A stretch of DNA of 64,000 bases from assembly GCF_040802235.1 (NCBI RefSeq), contig NC_133156.1:148969173-149033172 (forward strand), written 5' to 3'. Each line of letters starts with the position of its first letter. Position 1 is the stretch's first letter. This document shows, piece by piece, positions 52,920 through 61,656 of this stretch. The translations under genes and the position numbers were made by a program. The stretch comes from Manis javanica (taxonomy: Eukaryota; Chordata; Mammalia; Pholidota; Manidae). The notes beneath the pieces were generated by a model, which saw nothing but the letters and a program-made list of their open reading frames with translations, did no database searches and was not told where the DNA came from.

Positions 52920-53639
52920 TGAATCCACACAGAAGCAATTAATTTCCTGGTGGTATTTTTACACTGGGGGCTCGATGTGGGTCCCCATTATACAAACAAA
53001 AACTCCAGACAGCTCCTGCTGCCTGATAAAAAATAAATCAGATTGCAGAGGGCTGTTTGGCCTCGGACTGCTACAGGCTATGACTTGTAATGAGGCATCC
53101 CAACACTAATTATGAAGCTTATTAAAGAGAATTGTCCAACTTGTACTAAAGTGCATGCTGTAATCATGTTAAAGAAGGCAGGCCTCCAGAACAATCAGCC
53201 AGCAGCCACCTGGCTCAGCAAAGTAGTCCACGTGGGCAAAGCCAGGGCATGGATCAAATCACAAGCAGTATAATTGTTTTTGGCAAACTGGTCAGGATAC
53301 ATTTGATAGAGGGGCAGGTAAGACTACTAACCACCGATGATAATTCACCTCTGCCAGGGAAGCGTCGAGACGGTACAAGGCAGACATCGCCAGCACAGGA
53401 TTTTATTATTACACTTAATCTGAATCTTCTCTCAGGTTGCAGAAGCACTATTTCAATGTCCTCTTTCAGGAGGCTAGGGGGAAAAGATTAATAAAGATGT
53501 AGAAGGCTGAACTGCTCTGAGATTTGTTTAATTATTCCCCACAGGACTGCCCAGCAATCTGCTGACATTTGGCCCCGACCCTGCAAATCCTCAGTAAATA
53601 TTAATATATCAGCTCAAACAGGGACCGTTGTTTTATTGG
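52920..53639. promoter_or_regulatory. Candidate conserved non-coding elements
   Basis: Two neighbouring AT-rich, unique stretches are visible. The first (52930-53190) carries gcaattaatttcc, cactaattatgaagcttatt and gtaatcatgttaaag. The second (53250-53630) carries gtataattg, gattaataaag, tttaattattcc and gtaaatattaatatatc. Both contain homeodomain-type cores in non-repetitive context. Their position about 6-7 kb beyond the IRX1 3' end fits a downstream enhancer. Confidence 0.4.
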
Positions 53640-54110
53640 TTCACGGAGCTGAGAGAGATTCGCCGCAGCGGTGAAAAATAATGTGCACAAGTGGGGAAGA
53701 CGGGCTGCTTTGAGTCCACCTTCTGTGCGCACATGAGCTGTGAACTCCGACAAAATGGCAACGCTGCTGCAGAGACGCTTCGGGTCCTTTCGCTGCCCAT
53801 TGTACGGCCCGCTGGAATAATCCCCAGATCCCAGAGGCGGGAGGTGGGACAGGAAGGGGGCGCAGCCCGGGGAGGAGGATCGCACGTTACCGTCTGGGAG
53901 GCTGAGGGTTTCCGGAGTACGGAAGGGCTGCCCTCCGACCGATCCGAGCCGCCCTTCCCCGCGCAGGGCCCAGGACGCCAGGCCCAGGGAGTTGGAGGGA
54001 GGGCGAGGCGCGCGCCCCTCCCGCCGGGACTCAGCCTATCCCCACAGCACCTTCCGCTGCCCTCCGGTCCAGTCCAGACACTCTCGAGAACGGAATGGCC
54101 CGTGTTGATT
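53640..54110. promoter_or_regulatory. CpG-rich stretch about 5.5-6 kb from the IRX1 3' end
   Basis: CpGs cluster from 53660 to 54100 with a peak near 53925-54030 (ggcgaggcgcgcgcccctcc). A 208-codon open frame crosses it (53691-54317, plus), but its product is low-complexity with no domain. A hydrophobic tail appears only where the frame runs on into AT-rich DNA. I read this as non-coding. Confidence 0.45.
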
Positions 54111-54349
54111 GAGAATTTGCTAAAGAAAAAAAAAATGAGGTTGCCTTTTCATTTTGCCCGGTGTGCGCTGGTGGTGGTGGTATTTTTGGAGGTTTTGTTG
54201 TCTTTGCCTCAAATTAGGTATCTATTATTGACTCATCTCTTCATAAACGCTCTTAAGTTCCTAACTGCTGAGTGTTCGCTGGGGGCCAGGGAGGCCTCCA
54301 AACTTCTTGGGTATTAAGAAAGGGGCTGCCGACCGCATTTGGTTCTCAG

Positions 54350-54589
54350 ATGTACCGGGCTGCAGAGTTAATGCGTGATTAATTTTATTCATAAAAATGT
54401 TAATCACTTCATTGTGAGATCTCTTCAGCATTCCGTGCAGCCAGCACTTCCTTAATTTCTCCTGCCCAGCGCTTCGCAGATGTATTTAATATTTTCAGAC
54501 ATTGAGGCAGCTATCTGAGGACCTGGCAATTAAACATACGCTTAAAATTCAGTAACAAGCAGAGCTAAGCAACGACAAACTAGCCAACA
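54350..54589. promoter_or_regulatory. Candidate conserved element rich in TAAT motifs
   Basis: About 240 bp of AT-rich, non-repetitive sequence carry tgattaattttattcat, gttaatcac, ccttaatt, tttaatattt and caattaaac. The density of homeodomain-type sites and the lack of any repeat match suggest an enhancer core between two CpG-rich stretches. Inference from composition only. Confidence 0.4.
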
Positions 54590-55110
54590 GGTAAGACACG
54601 CAGGGGACGCCCAGTGACCAGCGGGATCGTCGCGGGCGTCAGGGGCAGCGGCGCCCCGGGACCTTGTCGCGCAGAAGCTGCCTCTCCAGGCGCCCCACCC
54701 AGGCGGGAATGCAGCGGAGAAATCTGGGGGCTCCCTCCGGGTGCTAAAGGCAAAGTTGGGTAGAGAAAACAGGAATAAAGGCCCTTCGGTTTAGAAGACT
54801 GACACTCCCCACATCATTCCAACCTCTGCGCTCGGAGCACGGCAGGGGCAGAGCAGACAGGGCCTCGGGTGGGCGCCGCGGGGCAGGGCTGGCTGGGGCC
54901 GCCAGGCCGCCACCGGCCCTGGTACACCCGCTCATTGCGCTTGGACGCCGGATAAATGGATTAGGGGATCAGAGACACCCACGGCGCCTTCAGAAGCCAA
55001 ACAGCAGAGCACAGAAGAGGCTGCCATTTGCTCCCAGCCCGAGGGAACAGGGTCCGACCAACCCTTCAGTGCGCACCTGCTGGGGCGGGTCCGTGCACTG
55101 TCTCGGGGGC
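54590..55110. promoter_or_regulatory. CpG-rich stretch about 5 kb from the IRX1 3' end
   Basis: Dense CpGs occur at 54598-54680 (runs such as gcggcgccccggg) and more loosely to 55110. It directly adjoins an AT-rich homeodomain-motif segment on its left. No coding potential was recognised. It could be an orphan CpG island, for instance a ncRNA promoter or poised enhancer. Confidence 0.45.
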
Positions 55111-58100
55111 GCATCCTCCACTGGCGCCTGAGTCAGGCCCACAGACCGGGACTGTGATGGAAATGTCACCCAGGTGCCGACCACCCACCTCTGCTCAGGG
55201 CCACCTCGCTTCTCTGACTTCCCATTTAAGGGAAATCCTGAATTTTAGGGCCCTCCATGTCCACCTGGGCTGCTTAGTGACTTTCGTGAGTGGTGGGTCT
55301 CTATCTCCATTGAAAACAGATGTTTAAATATAAATGTTGTGAACGCATTGGAATAAAAAATGAATATGTTGCTCTTATAATTTAGCACATTTTCTTCAAC
55401 TTAAGTTCCTTTTTAATTTTCATTAGAAAAGAAATGCAAACATTTTCATCCGCCTCTAAAAGTATTGTGGGCACCAGGCCCTGTGACGGTTGGCCCACTT
55501 GTCTGGCTCCTGCGTCCCCTCCGAGCTGGCCGTAGAAGGGCCCACTGCCAGCCAGATGCCCCTGTTGGGAAGGGAAAGGGGATCTATATCCAGCTCCAGT
55601 AGCCAGGGCACCAAAGGCTGCCGTCAGTCCCCAGGCGATGCCCTTCCACAGCCTTCCGGCTCTGCAGCTATAATTAGCCCCAGGGGCCGGGCAGGGGTGC
55701 TGGAGAAGGCCTTCCGAAGCTCCTCCTTCCAGGCTGAGTGGCACAGACTGCTGCACAGTGCTTAACTTGGGGCCATCCATCCACGCTCCTGTGGGCAGCC
55801 CCAGCCAAGGAAACATTTCCCCAGAGGGCCTGCTCTTTAGCCCTGGGGACCCCTGGAGGTAGGTGGGGGCTACCCTCACCCCAAAGCACACCCCCTCTAC
55901 CTCCTAGCTCTGTCTCCTGTTCACCCACCCTGGATTTGAGACCTAGGGTCCACATCTACCCGCCACCCCACCCCCACCTTGTCTTCCTGATCTGGAACCA
56001 CAGAATCCTGCTGGGGCCACCAGATGTGGCGGGCCTCTCCCCCAGGCTGCTGCTGGAGTCTGGAGAGCTGCAGGATCATAAGGCAGGTACTCAGTGTCAC
56101 ATACCCCAGGTTCCCCTTTCCAGTCTCAGAGGCTTTAAAGTCAGCTAACTCATGTCACAATGCTGGATCGGGAGATGTGACCCATGCAACACAGGAGGTG
56201 CACAGAAGATCCTCAGGCCTCCAAATTCCAATTGATTTGTATGCCAAAGCAAGCAAGCCAACCCTCATCCAGCAACATCCCCTGGGTTTGGCTTCCTTCC
56301 CTCCATTCTAACCCTTATTTTCAGGTCTCCAGGGTCAAAACCCCATTCTCACTAGCAAACTGGGCCGTAACATTGATTCAGGACAGCTATTTGGGGTTCC
56401 AATCTCTCCAAATCAGCATCCATAAATCCATGGTACCTACCTGGCAACCCCAGCCCCACCCCAACCTTGCTTGGAAAGCCAGGCAGCCTCTGGCCTGCTC
56501 TCGCCATCAGAAGGGCAGGAAAGACAGTGGCTGAGGAGGTCTGGGCTCTCAGTCCCTGCCCCAAGAGAGGATCTGGGACAGAAGGGCCACGGCCAGCCCC
56601 TCCAAGCCAGAGTTGAGGGCCAGTGCCCTTCCTAGGGCACCTGGGCTAAATGGCCACCCTGAAGTCTGTCTCCTCTCCCATCTCCCTCCCTGGCCTGCTA
56701 GCTCCCTAGCAGAGGCCTATCTACAAGACCAACTGAAACTTTATAGGGCATGATTCACCAGGTATGCCCCTTGGAGCCATGGCATGTATTAATCAGTGTG
56801 AGACCACTAAAACTGAGATATATTCAAATTGCAGGTGAGGTAAATGTGTTGGTGAATATGATTGACCTGAGGAGGGAAGGAAGAACGGTGGAAGCAGAGA
56901 CCTCAAAGACCAGCAGGTCAGACTAGATTGGGAGTGCGGGGGTGACAAGGGCTTTGCCTCACACCACATCCTGTCACCTCTGCGTGGCCTGGGCTGCAGC
57001 AGAAAGAAGGTCTCCCACTGGATTTCTTATCCTTCCACCCAAAAGACTACTCAAAGCCTTTCTACCAGGAACCTGTTTCCAAGGGGAAGAGGAGCCCCAA
57101 ATCACAAACAATCCCACGGACATTTCCAACCCTTATCCCTTTTTCAAGTTCACAGAGCTTGCTGGTCACAGAACTTCTGCCCTCCAAAACGTTCCTGGGC
57201 AGGGTGGGCTGTGAACGTGCCTTTGCACACTTAGGAAGTTCCTGAGGAACTGCCACTCTGGTTTTAGAGGAAAAGGGGGTTCCCAGGTATCTTGGGGGCT
57301 GAAACTGTGAAGATCAGGCTCCCCGTGGCACAGCAACCCAAGTCAAGCAGACACTTGGGTGGCTATGGTGGCTGTTTAAGATGTAAACAAATGGTGCACA
57401 ACGAACAAAAATGCTTTTCAGTGCTCCATTAAAAATTCATTGCTTTCCACTCAAGGAAAAGAATTCTGAGACTAGCCATCTGATTTGTTTGCATGGGAAG
57501 CTTCAGTCCCCAGGAGGGGACAACAGACCCTTCAGGATTCCTAGGCCACAGGGGTTCTGAGGCTTGGAACCCTGCTGCTGAGCACATGATGGCCTAGCCA
57601 TCTGGGGGTGGAGGGCAGAATTCAGGGGTCCCAAATGTACTTATTAGAAATAAAAAAAGAATTGACATATGGGGTGTTCAAGCAGCTCATACCTGCATGA
57701 CTGTACTATTGGATTCTGAGAAATAACAGAGTGGAGGCCAGCCAGGGGCAGACAACTCTGCTTCCCTGTCTGATCTCCCAGAACAGGATACCCCCAGCGC
57801 CTTTCAGGTGCCAAATGGTCCATCTGTGGGGCAAGAACATAATCCCTCATCAGAGCAGCAGAGCACCTCTGGTCAAAGCTCTGTAAAAGGTCACTTTTCG
57901 CTGGCCAAGCATCAGGATGGGGAGGAGCTCTGGAATGGGGAATGGGGACTGCGGTGACCCCTGAAATCCTAGCACCGAGAACGGTTGAGGAACTCCTCTC
58001 TGAATTTGCAAGCCCCGCCCAGAACAGTGCAAACGCCAGCCTAGAGCCTGGCACCCACTTCCTCCCCACCAATACCTACTGCCCATCCAGCTGGCCCACG

Positions 58101-58149
58101 AACTCATGAAAGCGAATCAATGGCACTCAGAAGCATAACTCCCACAACC
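55111..58149. other. Non-coding IRX1 downstream flank
   Basis: Mixed-composition, unique-looking DNA with no recognisable gene. Short AT-rich pockets occur at 55320-55450, 56745-56860 and 57370-57480. The open frames here (up to 169 codons at 55382-55891, minus) are low-complexity, lack domains and have no supporting gene structure. I see no young mobile element. Confidence 0.5.
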
Positions 58150-59050
58150 ACAAATTAAGGCTCGCACCCCAAGGTTCAGCCGCCCCCCCAAATCCTGCCC
58201 CATTCCCCGGAGCAAGATCTCCCTGCGATCAGGACCCCATCCCGTTTCTCACCCATAGAGGGCGCCCCAAGTACGTCCTTGCCGACTGGAAGCGGCTGAA
58301 CCCCGGCGGTAGCCCCAGCCGGTCGGCCCTGCTTGGCTCCGCAGCCCGGCTCCCCGGTGCTCCCCACGTGCGGGCCATCCACACTCACCCAGGCCAACGG
58401 CTCCCGCCACTCCTCCTCCAGCCTTGGGGGCAGGCGGACCTCCCCCTCCAAAAAGCACAGGGCGGGGCTGGGGGCTGGCTTAGAGAAGAATGCAGGCTCC
58501 CAGAGGAGTCCCTGTGGGGTAAAGCCCCCTCGTCCTCAGCTCAAGCTGCCCTGGACAGCGGCTCTTCAAGAGCAAGTCGGCGGGGACCAGGCCTGGGTGC
58601 GGCAGGGAAGGTCCTGGTGTGAGGCAAAGCCCTTGTCACAGGTCCTGTCCTGCCACTCGGTAGGGTCCCCCGCAGCCCGCATCCTCACTGGCTGTTTTGG
58701 AAATGTTTGCTTTCTCCGCTTTCATGAATTCAGCATAAAATTGCCAGCGCCCTGTGTCGCTGAGAGCGCCTCCTCGGGCCACAATGCCAACCTGGGGGAT
58801 CCCGGGACTCCTGGGCCACCGCACCTGCCGTCGGAGGCCCGAGTCATCCGGCATTGCTCACTGCCATCGCTCCCGGCGGCCTCCAGTCTCGGCCGCGGCC
58901 AGCTGGGAGATCATTAGCTCCGCGGCTCACTTGGCAAGCCCAGCACAGGGCGCAGGAGTTTAAAGGGGCCTCCGTGGAAGACCAAAATCCCCTCGTCTTT
59001 CTCACGCGCGCCGCTGGCAGAGCCCTCACCCCTTACTCGCCCGGAGAATG
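58150..59050. promoter_or_regulatory. CpG-rich segment 0.5-1.4 kb downstream of IRX1
   Basis: GC-rich sequence has clustered CpGs (for example around 58201-58420 and 58780-59045) and no recognisable repeat. A less GC-rich insert near 58690-58750 looks like unique conserved-type sequence. A CTCF-like core sits at 58252-58266. The open frames crossing this stretch encode no recognisable protein. It may be an extension of the IRX1 CpG domain or a regulatory CpG island. Confidence 0.45.
58252..58266 (+). promoter_or_regulatory. CTCF-like motif
   Basis: The stretch cccatagagggcgcc carries AGAGGGCGC, the strongest part of the CTCF consensus, with compatible CC upstream. A match by eye only; binding unproven. 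Confidence 0.3.
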
Positions 59051-59584
59051 CCAGCGCCGCATCATTGCCCACCCATCAGGTCAGTTTCAAAGAACCTTCC
59101 AATTTCCCCACACTTGATTTAACCAAATAACCAAAAAATACATTCAAAGCAAAATTTCATACTCCATTACATCCTCACTCTACCCACGAAAGTACCCGAA
59201 GCCACGACCCACTGTTGAGACAACAACACTCAGATTGATTTCAAATCCGAAGGTTCTCCTCAGGGGACACGATTGGAGATTCTTGTCATTTTTTTCCCCA
59301 TTGCTGCCCACTTCACGAAATCGTTTTATACACTGCCAAAGATGGAACTCATTTATTTCCTGAGAAAGATGTGGCCCAGATAAATGTGTAAGAGTTGGAA
59401 AGAATTAAACTGCCAACGAGAAACCGACCTGGTGACATTAACAAATTCAACAACCAAAAGACAGATGCCCCGGCCTCCTCGGTGGAGACTCCCGGAGGAG
59501 CCTTTGCCCGGGACTCCGGGGCGCTGCGAGGATTCCGGAGTCGGGACACCCCGTGGACACCCGGCCACACACAGCAGCAGCAGC
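59051..59584. other. Immediate 3' flank of IRX1
   Basis: Unique-looking sequence lies between the CpG-rich segment and the IRX1 cleavage site. AT-rich at 59090-59460 with an alternative AATAAA on the minus strand at 59352-59357, then GC-rich toward the gene. No coding frame or repeat element recognised apart from the short CAG x5 tract at 59572-59586. Confidence 0.5.
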
Positions 59585-59602
59585 AGTGGGCATTTCACTT
59601 AG

Positions 59603-59608
59603 TTTATT
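59603..59608 (-). terminator. IRX1: IRX1 poly(A) signal AATAAA
   Basis: The plus strand reads tttatt, which is AATAAA on the gene strand. About 15-25 bases downstream comes a CTG repeat (plus-strand CAG x5, 59572-59586), then a GU-rich stretch (complement of about 59562-59573). That is the normal arrangement of a cleavage/polyadenylation site, which I place near 59585. A second AATAAA on the same strand lies at 59352-59357 and could serve a longer transcript. Confidence 0.8.
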
Positions 59609-59647
59609 AGACAAAAATATATGATTTAGACAAGTTTGCCGACGCGC

Positions 59648-59677
59648 TATTTACAATCTGAAATCACTCTATGTACA
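59648..59677 (-). promoter_or_regulatory. Pair of Pumilio-type elements in the IRX1 3' UTR
   Basis: In mRNA orientation the 3' UTR contains UGUACAUA (complement of 59670-59677) and, 14 bases further on, UGUAAAUA (complement of 59648-59655). Both match the PUM1/PUM2 consensus UGUANAUA exactly. Pumilio proteins repress or destabilise target mRNAs; binding here is inference from motif match only. Confidence 0.5.
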
Positions 59678-59990
59678 GAAAGAAGGAAAAAGAATAAAGA
59701 GACAGAAAGAAAGAAAGAGGAAAAGACACAAGCACGTGGAGGCATTTACCGAACCGATAATCAGTCGGACCAAGGTGACGGCCACCATAGCGGAGGGGGC
59801 GGAGGCCAGGCGGCCTGGAAGCGAGCTCGGCCGGGACGAGCCCCTTCTGCAGAAAGCGATGTATGGATTCGATGTCCTAGTGGTGTTTGTCCTTTACACC
59901 AGTCTGAAATATTTGTCTTCATTCCTCCCTCATCCCCTCCCTCCCGAACTCCTCCCCCCTCCCCCCGCAAAAGTGAAAGGCCACCCAGAA

Positions 59991-60048
59991 TCAGGCGGAC
60001 GGGAGGGCTGCTAGGATCCGTGGCGTTGCCTCCTGCGGGGCCAGCGAG
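59991..60048 (-). CDS. IRX1: IRX1 terminal coding exon 4 with stop codon
   Basis: The 58-bp coding part starts with the C that completes Asn (AA from exon 3) and then reads SLAPQEATPRILAALPSA and TGA. The acceptor on the minus strand is ...ccctgcag, and intron 3 covers 60049-60277 (229 bp). The ending PRILAALPSA is the characteristic IRX1 C terminus. Exons 2-4 together encode 386 residues. Adding the roughly 92-94 residues expected from the missing exon 1 gives about 480, the usual IRX1 length, so nothing seems truncated or frameshifted in the visible part. Confidence 0.95.
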
Positions 60049-60277
60049 CTGCAGGGAGACACAGGGAGACAAGGATGCTCAGGCCCTGGCGGCGGACGGA
60101 CACAAGGACCCGGCGTCGCGGGACCGCCCGCCCGGCTCCCGGCTGGAGAGAAGCTCTGGGGAGTCCGCCGGCCCCGCGCAGGGCAGGTGGAAAGCACCCG
60201 GTCGGCAGCGGCTGCTCGACCCCACCGCCCAAACGCACCTCCCCGAGCCCGGTGGTAAGGGAGGAGGAGGCACTCAC

Positions 60278-60350
60278 TTGTCGCGCACTGGCTGGAAGGG
60301 CGACTTTAGCTGCTGTGCTGGAGAGTCGGGCCTGGGGACGAGGTCTCTCT
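60278..60350 (-). CDS. IRX1: IRX1 coding exon 3
   Basis: This 73-bp exon encodes RDLVPRPDSPAQQLKSPFQP followed by VRD. Its first two bases (AG) complete a Glu codon begun by the last G of exon 2, and its last two bases (AA) begin an Asn codon finished in exon 4. On the minus strand it lies between acceptor ...cgtag and donor gtgagt. The intron to exon 2 spans 60351-60626 (276 bp). The peptide matches the proline-rich C-terminal part of vertebrate IRX1. The perfect phase match at both junctions is strong internal evidence for the boundaries. Confidence 0.95.
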
Positions 60351-60626
60351 CTACGAGGGAGGAGAGGAGGCAGAAGTTTCGGGGTGGGGGGTGCCGCAGA
60401 GGCGCTAATGCCCCCTCCCCACTTCCCCTCCCTCTGCTGGGGCTCGTCTTCACGAGGAACCAGCCTCCCCCTCTTGCCCTCCCCAGGCAGGCCCCGAGCG
60501 AAGCAGCGCCTTCCCCGCCGCAACTTCTCGGCCTCGCCGCCTAATTGTTCAGCCCCGGACGCCCCCGCCCGGGTGCCGCCCCACCCTCACGCCAGACCCG
60601 GGGCCCAGGGCGGGGTTGCGCTGTAC

Positions 60627-61656
60627 CTGGGAGCGCGGGGCTGCTGCGGGCGGAGGCCTTGTCGCCGTGGTGCACGCCCGCGGCCACGGCGACGGGCGGC
60701 TGCGGTGGCAGCGGCGCGGGCAGGTGCGGGCCGTGCTGCGCGGCGTGGGACGCGCCCACTCCCAGGAAAGAGCGCATGTTGAGCAGGGAGCCCTGCGCAA
60801 GGAAAGCGCCGTTGGTCCAGTTGGAGAACTTTCCGATGTGGCAGGTGTACAGTCCGTGGCTGGGCAGGAACGCGGGGTGTTGCAGTGGCGCGCCCGCGGG
60901 GGACCCGTGCGCACCCGGGGGGCCCGCGGGCGGCGGCGAGGCCTTGGGCGCGCCGTCGGGGCTCGTGGCCGTCTCGGCCAGCGACCAGATCTTGGGCTTG
61001 CTGTGCGGCGCGCTCTGCAGGCCTCCCGCCGCGGCCCCGGAACTCAGCAGGCCAGTGCTGCCGGGCTCCGGGGCCTCCTTGGCCAGGCCCAGGGTCGAGC
61101 CTTGCGGCTTGAGCGCATCGGCCGCCGCCAGCAGCGAGCCCTGGTCACGGGCAAGGGCTGCAGGGGCTGCGGGCGCGCGCGGCGCCTCGGCCTTGTCCTC
61201 CTCGTCGTTGCTCTGGTCGCCGTCTTGCTCGTCGATCTTGTCGATGTCGATGCTCTCCAGATCGATCTCCTCGTCGTCGTCGGCCTTCTCGGGGTCGCCT
61301 TCTGTGTCGCTTCCGAAGAGGGCGCCGTCCTCCTGGTCCTTGCTGCGTGCGCCCCACGTCACCTTGTTCTCCTTCTTGAGGCGCCGGCGCGCGTTGGCGA
61401 ACCAGGTGGAGACCTGCGTGAGGGTCATCTTGGTGATGATGGCCAGCATGATCTTCTCGCCCTTGGTGGGGTACGGGTTCTTGCGGTGCTCGTTGAGCCA
61501 GGCCTTGAGCGTGCTCGTGCTCTCGCGCGTGGCGTTCTTGGGCCGCCCGGGATCCCCGTACTGGAACTGGCCGTAGGGGTAGTAGGCCGGCGCCGTGTGG
61601 GCCGCGAAGGTGGCAGGGTGCACCCCGGGGTTGTCCTTGAGTTCATACTGTGAGCC
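60627..61656 (-). CDS. IRX1: IRX1 coding exon 2 (TALE homeodomain, acidic region, Iro box)
   Basis: This exon encodes 343 residues plus the first base of the next codon. IRX1 is a nuclear DNA-binding transcription factor that patterns heart, lung, limb, kidney and neural tissue (family knowledge). Numbering from the exon start, a TALE homeodomain covers about residues 38-99, with the three-residue loop PYP at 61-63 and the recognition-helix core [14 protein letters not shown] at 85-98. An acidic stretch (117-157, many D/E) follows, then a proline/alanine-rich region and the Iro box [13 protein letters not shown] at 220-232. The sequences GSQYELKDN before the homeodomain and the acidic [12 protein letters not shown] identify IRX1 rather than IRX2 or IRX4. 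On the minus strand the exon is preceded by ctgcag and followed by gtacag, giving a canonical acceptor and donor. The frame stays open 33 codons upstream of the acceptor, but that part does not resemble IRX1 and is read as intron. Exon 1, about 92 residues in human, is not in the window. Confidence 0.97.

Larger units (their letters stand above)
59585..59990 (-). other. IRX1: IRX1 3' untranslated region
   Basis: About 405 bp run from the stop codon to the inferred cleavage site. In mRNA orientation it starts G-rich and purine-rich (plus-strand pyrimidine run near 59931-59970), then has a mixed GC-rich middle, then a CU-rich tract (complement of 59676-59735). It ends with an AU-rich tail carrying two Pumilio-type octamers. 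The 3' limit is inferred from the AATAAA signal and could be off by about 10 bases. The length is compatible with the short IRX1 3' UTR of other mammals. Confidence 0.8.

Noticed and set aside
53691..54317. 208-codon plus-strand open frame with a hydrophobic tail
   Set aside because: It crosses a CpG-rich stretch into AT-rich DNA. The hydrophobic part comes from T-rich sequence, and no family is recognisable.
59636..60544. 302-codon plus-strand open frame over the IRX1 3' UTR and introns
   Set aside because: Antisense to IRX1, begins in a Lys/Glu-rich purine tract, no domain.
60545..61653. Long plus-strand open frames (343-345 codons) opposite IRX1 exon 2
   Set aside because: They are antisense shadows of a GC-rich coding exon, where stop codons are rare in every frame. 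The products are Arg/Ala/Gly-rich with no domain.
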